From assembly GCF_003027925.1 (NCBI RefSeq), contig NZ_PYPS01000029.1:1-64000 (forward strand): DNA of 64,000 nucleotides, written 5' to 3'. This DNA is from Micromonospora sp. RP3T. Lineage in GTDB: Bacteria > Actinomycetota > Actinomycetes > Mycobacteriales > Micromonosporaceae. Below are positions 57,021-64,000 of the stretch, piece by piece (the first letter of the stretch is position 1; every line of letters starts with the position of its first letter). The notes beneath the pieces are model-generated. The model did no database searches, was not told the origin of the DNA, and worked only from the letters and a program-made list of their open reading frames with translations. A program made the position numbers and the translations under genes.

Positions 57021-58511
57021 TCACCGGGCACCGGCCAGGGTGGCCCGGACGCCGTGCCGGTCCAGTGCGGTCAGCCAGCCGGTCACGGCCGTCCGGAACT
57101 CCTCGTCGGCGGCCAGCTCGGCGGGGAAGACCTCGCGGACCGCGAAAACCGCGTCGACCACGCCGGCCGGGGTGTGCCGGCCGGCGGCCAGCGCCGCGCG
57201 CAGCCGGTCGGCGAGCGGGTCGTCGAGCGGCAGCGGCCGGCCGTCGTCGGTGTGCCCGTGCAGGAACCGCAGCCAGGCGGCCACCACCAGCGCGCTCCAC
57301 CGCGCCGACCGGCCGGCCGCGCGCAGGTCGACGGCCGTGTGCAGCACCCGCTGCGGCAGCTTCTGCGAGCCGTCCGAGGCGACCTGCGCGGTGCGGTAGC
57401 GGATCGCCGGGTTGGCGAATCGGGCGAGCACCTGCTCCCCGTACTCCGGCACGGAGACGCCGGGCGGCGGGGTGAAGCTCGGCGCGATCTCCTCGGCGAC
57501 CAGCCGGCGCAGCACCGCGTCCAGGTGCGGCAGCGCCAGCGCGTCGACCACCGTCTCCGCGCCCGCGAGCGCGCCGAGGTACGCGGTGGCGGAGTGCACG
57601 CCGTTGAGCGCGCGCAGCTTCAGCCGTTCCCACGGGCCGGCGTCGTCGGTGAGGACCGCGCCGGCCCGCTCCCAGGCGGGTCGGCCGCCCGGGAAGTCGT
57701 CCTCGATCACCCACTGCGACCACGGTTCGGCCGCTACCGCCGCCAGGTCGGTCACGCCGAGCGCGCGCCGGGCGGTCTCCCGGGTCTCGTCGGTGCTGGC
57801 CGGCACGATCCGGTCGACCATGGTGCCGGGGCAGGTGACCTGCGCCGCCACCCGGTCCAGCGTCGCGTCGGGCACCCGGGCCAGCGCCAGGCACTGGTCG
57901 ACCAGGCTGCGCAGCCGGCGCCCGTTGGCCGGCAGGTTGTCGCAGCTCACCAGCGCCAGCGGCCCGGCGTCGGCGGCGACCCGGGCGAGCAGGCCGCGGA
58001 CCAGCAGCCCGGGCACGGTGCGCGGCGGCCGGTCGGTGGTCAGGTCGGCGGTCAGTTCCGCGTCGGCGGTCAGCGCGCCGGTCACCGGGTCGAGCTGGTA
58101 CGCCTTCTCGGTGACGGTCAACGTGACCACCCGGATCGCCGGGTCGGCGAGCAGGCGCACCACCGCGTCCGGGTCGGCGGCGGCGTGCCGCACCCCGGCC
58201 AGCGCGCCGACGACCCGGGTCGACGCGCCGTCGGCGGCGAGCGTGGTGACGCTGAACAGCGCGTCCTGCGCGGCCAGCGCCTCGACCACGTCGGTGCTGC
58301 GCGGCGCGACCCCGACGATGCCCCAGTCGCCGCCGGCCGCGCCGACCGCCGCCTCGGTGTGCACGGCCTGGTGGGCGCGGTGGAACGCGCCGAGCCCCAG
58401 GTGGACGATGCCGGCCGGCACGGTGCCGGGGCGCACCAGCGGCCGGCTCTCCTCGGGCAGCCGGCGCAGCGTGGCCAGGCCGAGCCGGTCGGTGTCGACG
58501 GTCAGCGCCAT
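57021..58511 (-). CDS. uxuB: Mannitol dehydrogenase-family oxidoreductase, probable fructuronate reductase
   Basis: This 496-residue enzyme belongs to the polyol-specific long-chain dehydrogenase family. Typical parts are GIVHLGLGAFHRAHQAVHTE, the catalytic lysine segment VTLTVTEKAYQLD, LVSCDNLPANGRRL, DRIVP and LKLRALNGVHSATAYLG. Fructuronate reductase converts D-fructuronate to D-mannonate with NADH, which fits the adjacent glucuronate isomerase gene. ATG 58511 follows GGAGGGA and overlaps the upstream gene by ten bases. Mannitol or altronate activity cannot be excluded. Confidence 0.85.
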   Translation of the reverse strand: MALTVDTDRLGLATLRRLPEESRPLVRPGTVPAGIVHLGLGAFHRAHQAVHTEAAVGAAGGDWGIVGVAPRSTDVVEALAAQDALFSVTTLAADGASTRVVGALAGVRHAAADPDAVVRLLADPAIRVVTLTVTEKAYQLDPVTGALTADAELTADLTTDRPPRTVPGLLVRGLLARVAADAGPLALVSCDNLPANGRRLRSLVDQCLALARVPDATLDRVAAQVTCPGTMVDRIVPASTDETRETARRALGVTDLAAVAAEPWSQWVIEDDFPGGRPAWERAGAVLTDDAGPWERLKLRALNGVHSATAYLGALAGAETVVDALALPHLDAVLRRLVAEEIAPSFTPPPGVSVPEYGEQVLARFANPAIRYRTAQVASDGSQKLPQRVLHTAVDLRAAGRSARWSALVVAAWLRFLHGHTDDGRPLPLDDPLADRLRAALAAGRHTPAGVVDAVFAVREVFPAELAADEEFRTAVTGWLTALDRHGVRATLAGAR

Positions 58512-59803
58512 GCCGGTCCCTCCGGGAAGCGGAACTCCGCGATCGACTCCGGCCGCATGGCGGCGCTGTAGCCGGGCGCGGTGGGCAGCAGGTAGCGTCC
58601 GCCGCGGGTGCGGACCGGGTCGACGAAGTGCTCGTGCAGGTGGTCCACGTACTCGACCATCCGGCCGTCCAGGCCGGTGCTCACCCGCAGGTGGTCGAAG
58701 ACCGCGAGGTGCTGCACGTATTCGCAGAGCCCGACGCCGCCGGCGTGCGGGCAGACCGGCACCCCGAACTTCGCCGCCAGCAGCAGCTCGGCGAGTACCT
58801 CGTCGACGCCGCCGACCCGGCACGCGTCGACCTGCATCACGCCGATCGCCTCGGCTTGGAGCAACTGCTTGAAGATGACCCGGTTGGCCGCGACCTCACC
58901 GGTGGCGACCCGGCACCGGCCGCCGGACAGCTCGGTCACCGCGCGGGCGATCCGGGCGTGGCCGAGCACGTCGTCGGCGTGCGTGGGCTCCTCGATCCAG
59001 TACGGGTCGACCTCGACCAGCACGCTCATCGCGGCGATCGCCTCGTCCACGTCCCAGACCTGGTTGGCGTCCATCATCAGCAACGCGTCCGGGCCGATCT
59101 CGGCCCGGATGATCCTCCCCCGCCGCAGGTCGTCGTCGAGCCGGCCGCCGACCTTCATCTTCATCGCCCGCCACCCCGCCGCGTACGCGTCGCGGGTCAG
59201 CGCGCGCACCTGCTCGTCCGGGTAGCCGAGCCAGCCCACCGACGTGGTGTACGACGGGAAGCCGTCACGTTCCAGCCCGGCCAGCCGCTCGCCGAGCCCG
59301 TCGCGGCCCTTGTCCAGGATGGCCGCCGCCTCGTCCGGGGTGAGCGCATCGGTGATGTGGTGGAAGTCGACGGTGGCCACCAGGTCGTCGGTGGGCAGCT
59401 CGGCGAGGAACCGCCACATCGGCTTGCCGGCGAGCTTGGCGCGCAGGTCCCAGACCGCGTTGACGAGCGCGCCGGTGGCCATGTGGATGACCCCCTTCTC
59501 CGGGCCGAGCCAGCGCAGTTGCACGTCGGCGGTGAGCGAGCGCCAGAACGCCACCGGCTCGGCGGCGATCTCGGCGACCGTGCGCCCGCGTACGTGGTGG
59601 GCGAGCGCGCGGACCGCCGCGCAGGTGATCTCGTTGCCCCGGCCGTTGGTGAACGTGAACCCGGTGCCGGTCGGCCCGCCGTCGGTGGTCAGCTCCACGT
59701 AGGTGGCCGAGTAGTCGCCCCGGTTGATCGCGTCCGAGCCGTCGCCGCTGGCGGCGGTGGGGAAGCGCACGTCGTGCACCTCGACGTCGACGATCCTGGT
59801 CAT
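58502..59803 (-). CDS. Enolase-superfamily sugar acid dehydratase, L-fuconate dehydratase-like
   Basis: This 433-residue enzyme has the mandelate racemase/enolase fold. N-terminal capping segments (VHDVRFPTA, SDAINRGDYSATYVELTTDG, FTFTNGRGNE) are those of L-fuconate dehydratases. Barrel motifs include MKMKVGG with the catalytic Lys, the metal ligands in LLMMDANQVWDVDEA, DPYWIEEPTHADDVLGH and TGEVAANR, and the catalytic His in CPHAGGVGLCEYVQH. The operon also encodes UxaC and a UxuB-like enzyme, whose route needs a mannonate dehydratase, and none of UxuA type is present. It may dehydrate mannonate or another sugar acid. ATG 59803 overlaps uxaC (ATGA). Confidence 0.85.
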   Translation of the reverse strand: MTRIVDVEVHDVRFPTAASGDGSDAINRGDYSATYVELTTDGGPTGTGFTFTNGRGNEITCAAVRALAHHVRGRTVAEIAAEPVAFWRSLTADVQLRWLGPEKGVIHMATGALVNAVWDLRAKLAGKPMWRFLAELPTDDLVATVDFHHITDALTPDEAAAILDKGRDGLGERLAGLERDGFPSYTTSVGWLGYPDEQVRALTRDAYAAGWRAMKMKVGGRLDDDLRRGRIIRAEIGPDALLMMDANQVWDVDEAIAAMSVLVEVDPYWIEEPTHADDVLGHARIARAVTELSGGRCRVATGEVAANRVIFKQLLQAEAIGVMQVDACRVGGVDEVLAELLLAAKFGVPVCPHAGGVGLCEYVQHLAVFDHLRVSTGLDGRMVEYVDHLHEHFVDPVRTRGGRYLLPTAPGYSAAMRPESIAEFRFPEGPAWR

Positions 59804-61233
59804 GAGCGCCCTCCGGAGAACTTGAAGACCTGCTTGGGCAGCCGGTACGCCAGGTCGACGATGGTCTCGGCGGCCTCGTCGGCGTCGAGGCGGTGCTCGG
59901 CGACCAGGCGGGCCAGGAAGCCGGCGTCGACCCGGCGGGCCACGTCGTGGCGGACCGGGATGGAGCAGAACGCGCGGGTGTCGTCGACGAACCCGGCGGT
60001 GTTGTAGAAGCCGGCGGTCTCGGTGACCGCCTCCCGGAACCGGCGCAGCACCTCCGGCGAGTCGAGGAACCACCACGGCGCGCCGAGCCGCAGCGCCGCG
60101 TAGCCGCCGGCGAGCGGCGCCAGTTCCCGGGTGAAGGTGTCCTCGTCGAGCGTGTAGAGCACCACTGTCAGCCGCCTATCGTTGCCGTGCGCGTCCAGCA
60201 GCGGGGCGAGGCCGTGCACGTAGTCGGTGGCCTGCGGCACGTCGCCGCCGACGTCGCGGCCGTGCCGGGCGTGCAGCCAGCGGTTGTGGTTGCGCACCGC
60301 GCCCGGGTGCAGCTGCATCACCAGGCCGTCGTCGAGCGACATCCGGGCGAACTCCAGCAGCATGTGCGCCCGGAACGCCTCCGCGTCGCCCGCGTCGGCG
60401 AGGCCGCGCCGGCCCTTGTCGTACAGCGCCGCCGCCTGCGCCGGGTCGAGATCGAGGGTACGGGCGGTGGGGTGCCCGTGGTCGGTGGAGGTCGCGCCGG
60501 CCGCGACGAACGCCGCCCGGCGCTGCCGCAGCGCGGCCAGGTACCCGGCGTACGTGCCGGTGTCCTCGCCGGAGACGTCGGCGAGCCGGTCCACGTTGGC
60601 CGCCCAGCCGTCGAACTCCATGTCCACCACGTCGTCCGGGCGGAACGTGGTGACCACCCGTCCGCCCGGCCCGCCCCAGCCGTCGGCGGCGAGCTTGGCG
60701 TGCCGGCCCAGGTCGTCCAGGGGCGACTCGGTGGTGGCGAGCACCTCGATGCCGAAGCGCTCGAACAGTGCCCGGGGCCGGAATCCTGGTTCGGCCAGCC
60801 GGGCGGCCAGTTCGTCGTAGACCGCGTCTGCGGTGGCCGGGGAGAGCGCGTTGTCCACCCCGAACACGTTCCGGAACGTCTGCTCCAGCCACAGCCGCGA
60901 CGGCGTGCCCCGGAACAGGTGCCAGTGCGCGACGAAGCGCCGCCAGATGGTCCGCCCGTCGGTCTCGACCGGGCTGCCGTCGACGCTCGGCACGCCCAGG
61001 TCGGCCGGCGGCACGCCCTGGCTGAGCAGCATCCGGGTCAGGTAGTGGTCGGGCACGATCAGCAGCCGGGCCGGGTCCGGGAACGGGCGGTCCTCGGCCA
61101 GCAGCGCCGGGTCGACGTGCCCGTGCGGGGAGATGATCGGCTGCGTGGCCGCCAGGGCGTACAGCTCGCGGGCCAGCGCGCGTTGGCCGGGCTCGGCGGG
61201 CAGCAGCAGATCGCTGGGGGAGACGATCGACAC
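59800..61233 (-). CDS. uxaC: Glucuronate (uronate) isomerase
   Basis: This 477-residue TIM-barrel enzyme isomerises D-glucuronate to D-fructuronate and D-galacturonate to D-tagaturonate. It is recognised by TQPIISPHGHVDP with metal-binding histidines, LFRGTPSRLWLEQTF, EVLATTESPLDDL, VVTTFRPDDVVDMEFDGW, VMQLHPGAVRNHN and the C-terminal DLAYRLPKQVFKF. Length is normal. GTG 61233 follows GAGGAG. It is the entry step for galacturonate released from pectin. Confidence 0.93.
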   Translation of the reverse strand: MSIVSPSDLLLPAEPGQRALARELYALAATQPIISPHGHVDPALLAEDRPFPDPARLLIVPDHYLTRMLLSQGVPPADLGVPSVDGSPVETDGRTIWRRFVAHWHLFRGTPSRLWLEQTFRNVFGVDNALSPATADAVYDELAARLAEPGFRPRALFERFGIEVLATTESPLDDLGRHAKLAADGWGGPGGRVVTTFRPDDVVDMEFDGWAANVDRLADVSGEDTGTYAGYLAALRQRRAAFVAAGATSTDHGHPTARTLDLDPAQAAALYDKGRRGLADAGDAEAFRAHMLLEFARMSLDDGLVMQLHPGAVRNHNRWLHARHGRDVGGDVPQATDYVHGLAPLLDAHGNDRRLTVVLYTLDEDTFTRELAPLAGGYAALRLGAPWWFLDSPEVLRRFREAVTETAGFYNTAGFVDDTRAFCSIPVRHDVARRVDAGFLARLVAEHRLDADEAAETIVDLAYRLPKQVFKFSGGRS

Positions 61234-61248
61234 AGCGGGGCTCCTCGG

Positions 61249-62577
61249 TCAGGGCAGGGTGAGCAGGTCGGCGACCCGGACGGGCGCGCCGGTCTCCAGC
61301 GAACGGTTGGCGGCCAGGCCGGTGAGCAGCGCGAGCGCGCCGTCGTACGCGGTGGCGGCGCGGCCGAGCGGGTCGGGTTCGCCGCCCAGCAGCACCCGGG
61401 TCATCCGGGCGTCCGCACCGCCGTGCCCGCGCCGGGTCCAGCCCTCCACCGGAATCTCCACCGGCGGCGCCCAGAACGGGCGCAGCGTGAGCCGGGCCGC
61501 GCCGCGTTCCACCGCGGCCTCGTCGCCGTGCAGCGCGGCGCCCTTGAGCGCGGACGCGCCGCCCGGGCTGACGTGGTCGCTCTCGGTGACCTCCAGTTCG
61601 AGGCGGCCCCGGCTGCCGTTCACCATCACCCGGTAGCCCTCCCAGGGCGCGTACGCGGTGAGGTGGTAGGTCATGGTCGCGCCGGTGGAGTAGCGGGCCA
61701 GCACCGCGAGGTCGTCCTCGATGGTCACACCGGGGGCGAACACGTTGCGGTCCCGGTGGTAGCCGTCCTCGGCCTCGGCGTCGAGGTACAGCTCGCGCAG
61801 CCGGGGGTGCTCGGCCAGCCGCAGCGCGAACGGGTCGTCGGCGGCGGCGGGGGCGCCGTGCGCCCGGTCGTAGTCGCGGGCGTAGCCGTGCCGGCGGCCG
61901 GTCTCGCCGTAGAAGAACAGCCGGCCGGCCGCGTACACCTCGACCGGTCGGGCGTCCAGCCACCAGTTGACCAGATCGAAGTGGTGGCTGGCCTTGTGCA
62001 CGAGCAGGCCGCCGGAGGTGGCCTTGTCCCGGTGCCAGCGCCGGAAGTAGTCGGCGCCGTGCCGCACGTCCAGCAGCCACTCGAAGTGCACCGAGCCGAT
62101 CTCGCCCACCGCGCCGTCGGCGAGCAGCCGGCGGAGCTGCTCGTGCAGGGGGTTGTAGCGGTAGTTGAACGCGACGGTGACCTGCCGGCCGGTCTCCGCG
62201 ACCGCGTCCAGGACGCGCCGGCAGCGGGGCGCGTCGACGGTCATCGGCTTCTCGGTGACCACGTCGCAGCCGGCCCGCAGCGCGGCGGTCACGTACTCGT
62301 CGTGGGTGACGTCGACGCTTGTCACCAGCACCACGTCGACCCGCTCCTTCGCCAGCATGGTGGCGAAGTCGGCGGCGGCGTAGGTGGGCACCGGCGGGTG
62401 GCCGAGGTCGGCGAGCCAGCGGTTGTGCGCGTCCATCCTGCTCTGGTTGACGTCGGCCAGGGCGACCAGCTCGGCGGTGTCGGCGTGGTCGAGCGCGAGC
62501 GCGCGGACGAACATCTCGGCGCGCGCCCCGGCGCCGACCAGGGCGTGGCGGACCCGTTTCCGGGCCGGTGGTGACAT
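61249..62577 (-). CDS. Gfo/Idh/MocA-family oxidoreductase, second copy
   Basis: This 442-residue NAD(P)-dependent dehydrogenase has a Rossmann start RHALVGAGARAEMFVRALAL, then ALADVNQSRMDAHNRWL and the catalytic EKPMTVDAPRC with Lys, and VAFNYRYNP typical of the C-terminal domain. HKASHHFDLVNWWLDARPVE is the active-site His segment. Longer than the first copy and not a close duplicate of it. It is the first gene of the leftward uronate operon, directly downstream of the candidate LacI operator, and 15 bases separate it from uxaC. Substrate unknown; a uronate or its methyl ester is likely. Confidence 0.87.
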   Translation of the reverse strand: MSPPARKRVRHALVGAGARAEMFVRALALDHADTAELVALADVNQSRMDAHNRWLADLGHPPVPTYAAADFATMLAKERVDVVLVTSVDVTHDEYVTAALRAGCDVVTEKPMTVDAPRCRRVLDAVAETGRQVTVAFNYRYNPLHEQLRRLLADGAVGEIGSVHFEWLLDVRHGADYFRRWHRDKATSGGLLVHKASHHFDLVNWWLDARPVEVYAAGRLFFYGETGRRHGYARDYDRAHGAPAAADDPFALRLAEHPRLRELYLDAEAEDGYHRDRNVFAPGVTIEDDLAVLARYSTGATMTYHLTAYAPWEGYRVMVNGSRGRLELEVTESDHVSPGGASALKGAALHGDEAAVERGAARLTLRPFWAPPVEIPVEGWTRRGHGGADARMTRVLLGGEPDPLGRAATAYDGALALLTGLAANRSLETGAPVRVADLLTLP

Positions 62578-62598
62578 GACGTCGGCCTCCCGCGGTTA

Positions 62599-62612
62599 TG
62601 CAAAGGTTTGCA
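62599..62612. promoter_or_regulatory. Candidate LacI operator 1
   Basis: TGCAAA-GG-TTTGCA is a perfect 6-bp palindrome around two bases, 22 bases upstream of the first gene of the uronate operon. It matches the usual size and symmetry of LacI-family operators. Confidence 0.65.
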
Positions 62613-62740
62613 GCCGAAGAAACCACGTCGGGCAAGACGTCGTCAACGGTCGATGAACATCCCGCCCTATAAATCCGCATTGGTACGTTTTTGTGCGCCC
62701 ACCGGGAGCGGTACCGCAATCGAGACGTAACAATGGACCG

Positions 62741-62769
62741 TTGACACCGGCGCAACCGTTTGCATTAAT
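62741..62769 (+). promoter_or_regulatory. LacI gene promoter with overlapping operator 2
   Basis: TTGACA (62741-62746) and ATTAAT (62764-62769) are spaced by 17 bases. The spacer carries CGCAAC-CG-TTTGCA (62751-62764), an imperfect version of operator 1, so the regulator would block its own promoter. Confidence 0.6.
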
Positions 62770-62815
62770 TGGCCACACCCCGTGACCCCCACCACATCGG
62801 ACGAGGGAGCCCACC

Positions 62816-63862
62816 GTGCCAGCCACCATCCGGGACGTCGCCCGGGCCTCCGGCGTGCACATCTCCACCGTCTCCCGCACGTTCTCGGCCCCGCACCTGG
62901 TCAACCCGGAGACCCGGGTCCGGGTGCTGGCCTGTGCGGAGGACCTCGGCTACCGGCCCAACCGGGCCGCCCGGGCCCTGATCACCGGCCGGACCCACAA
63001 CATCGGCCTGATCGTCGCCGACATCGCCAACCCGTTCTTCCCGCCGCTGATCAAGGCCGCGGAGGGTCAGGCCAGGCACCGCGACTACCACGTGTTCGTG
63101 GCCGACACCAACGAGGACGTGGCCGCCGAGGAGGACCTGGTCCACGCGCTCGCCAAACAGGTCGACGGTGTGCTGCTGTGCAGCCCCCGGATGAGCAACA
63201 GCCTGATCGAGCAGGTCAGCCGCGAGGTCCCGGTGGTGGTGATAAACCGCCAGGTCGCCGGCCTGCCCTGCGTGATGATGGACGTCGGGCAGGGCGCCCG
63301 GTCCGCGATCGAGCACCTGCTCGGCCTCGGTCACCGGCGGATCGCGTTGCTCGGCGGCCCGCGCGGCTCCTGGACCGCCCGGGAGATGCGCCGGGCCGCG
63401 TCGGCGGCGGCCCGGGCCGGCGGCGCCGAGCTGAGCCTGCTCGGGCCCAACCAACCCACCGAGACCGGCGGCGGCGCGCTCGCCGACCAGGTACGCCGCA
63501 GCGGCGTCACCGCCGTGCTCGCCTACAACGACCTGATGGCGATCGGCCTCATCGAGGGGCTCGACGCACTCGGGCTGCGGGTGCCGCAGGACGTCAGCGT
63601 GGTCGGCGTCGACGACATCGCGCTGAGCCGGCTCACCCGCCCCAAGTTGACGACGGTGGCCACGCCGACCGCGGCCGCCGGCCGGACGGCCGTCGACATG
63701 CTGCTGCAACTCGACTCCGACGCGCCGCGCGGTGCCCGGGGTCGGGGCGCGGCAGCCGGCGACCGTCGCACCACCGCACAGGTAATGCTCCAGACCGTAC
63801 TGGTCGTCCGCGACTCGACCGGGCCCGTCCCCGTGCCCGGTCGGGACTGCACCGGGGCCTGA
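62816..63862 (+). CDS. LacI-family transcriptional repressor of the uronate operon
   Basis: This 348-residue regulator has an N-terminal helix-turn-helix and hinge (ATIRDVARASGVHISTVSRT, YRPNRAARALITGRT). A periplasmic-binding-protein-like sugar domain follows (NIGLIVADIANPFFPPLIKA, GHRRIALLGGPRGS, AVLAYNDLMAIGLIEGL, VSVVGVDDIALSRL, TRPKLTTVATP). GTG 62816 follows GAGGGAG. It is divergent from the uronate genes and has two related candidate palindromes in between, so it probably represses both until a pectin-derived sugar acid binds. Confidence 0.92.
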   Translation: MPATIRDVARASGVHISTVSRTFSAPHLVNPETRVRVLACAEDLGYRPNRAARALITGRTHNIGLIVADIANPFFPPLIKAAEGQARHRDYHVFVADTNEDVAAEEDLVHALAKQVDGVLLCSPRMSNSLIEQVSREVPVVVINRQVAGLPCVMMDVGQGARSAIEHLLGLGHRRIALLGGPRGSWTAREMRRAASAAARAGGAELSLLGPNQPTETGGGALADQVRRSGVTAVLAYNDLMAIGLIEGLDALGLRVPQDVSVVGVDDIALSRLTRPKLTTVATPTAAAGRTAVDMLLQLDSDAPRGARGRGAAAGDRRTTAQVMLQTVLVVRDSTGPVPVPGRDCTGA

Positions 63863-63869
63863 GCAGGTG

Positions 63870-63901
63870 GCCCGGGCCCGCATAGCGGTGCGGACCCGGG
63901 C
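63870..63901. terminator. Terminator of the LacI gene
   Basis: A 13-bp stem with one mismatch (63870-63882 with 63889-63901) closes the loop TAGCGG, seven bases after the stop. Confidence 0.7.
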
Positions 63902-63959
63902 GACCCGTGGACGGCCGCCGGTGACGTCGTCGCCTCCCACAGCCGAGGAGTGAGCGCAG

Positions 63960-64000
63960 ATGCACCCCGCAACGCCCCCCACCGCCGGCGCACCCGCCGG
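63960..64000 (+). CDS. Start of a further gene, cut by the window edge
   Basis: An ATG at 63960 lies nine bases after GAGGAG and opens a frame reading MHPATPPTAGAPA to the window end. A proline/alanine-rich cytoplasmic lead is common in sugar ABC permeases, which would fit the uronate context, but too little is visible to name it. Confidence 0.5.
   Translation, partial: MHPATPPTAGAPA

Noticed and set aside
1..64000. Insertion sequences, integrases, prophage genes, tRNA or rRNA genes
   Set aside because: No transposase or integrase motifs, no cloverleaf-like or rRNA sequence, and no phage structural genes were recognised anywhere in the window.

Overview
The window is high-GC actinobacterial DNA. 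Codon third positions are mostly G or C, GTG and TTG starts are common, Shine-Dalgarno sites are strong, many genes overlap by 1-4 bases, and terminators are GC hairpins without U-tracts. The gene content (Tat and Sec secreted hydrolases, MMPL, an ECF42/DGPF pair, STAND and TIR proteins, a uronate operon) and the short interspersed hairpin repeats suggest a filamentous actinomycete of the Micromonosporaceae, probably Micromonospora or a close relative. That placement is inferred. It reads as chromosome: I see no transposase, integrase, tRNA, rRNA or CRISPR array.

Layout. 0.2-5.8 kb: vanadium-type haloperoxidase/phosphatase, glucose-6-phosphate isomerase, and a divergent ABC exporter. 6.0-9.8 kb: a visibly less GC-rich block with two tandem small secreted four-cysteine proteins, a large hairpin, and a translationally coupled ABC ATPase plus two membrane proteins. 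This is one candidate for an undescribed system. 9.9-13.9 kb: KptA, a sulfite-oxidase-family enzyme, an XRE regulator and a secreted beta-propeller protein. 13.9-19.8 kb: a sulfur island, ssuD divergent from ssuA-ssuC-ssuB, a selenium-binding protein/methanethiol oxidase, and a membrane protein. 19.8-27.3 kb: Nudix and NADAR enzymes, an ArsR/SRPBCC pair, and a two-component system followed by an LmeA-like protein and an MMPL transporter. 27.3-34.3 kb: secreted amidase, GH25 lysozyme, flavin amine oxidase, DGPF/ECF42 pair, and MarR divergent from an ABC exporter with a perfect palindrome between them.

34.4-40.0 kb holds small actinobacterial proteins of unknown role, a DivIVA-like coiled coil, an APH-type kinase, a hydrolase and two small membrane proteins. 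40.1-45.2 kb is the second candidate: a tightly coupled operon of a TIR-like protein (FxsC type), an 1124-residue P-loop/TIR/NB-ARC/TPR protein (FxsT type) and a small helical partner. No FxsB radical SAM enzyme or FxsA precursor is visible nearby. Downstream are an M36 protease, a secreted T1/Sa-type RNase with a barstar-type inhibitor, an HD hydrolase, a membrane-anchored 1117-residue STAND NTPase and an RsbW-like kinase. 38.7-53.6 kb could therefore be a conflict or surveillance island.

54.3-64.0 kb is a pectin/uronate module: pectate lyase, an oxidoreductase, fructuronate reductase, an L-fuconate-dehydratase-like enzyme, glucuronate isomerase and a second oxidoreductase on the minus strand. 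A LacI regulator is divergent, with candidate operators in the shared promoter region. A further gene starts at the right edge.

Starts were chosen from ribosome binding sites, overlaps and family lengths. Names rest on motif recognition only; no database search was run.
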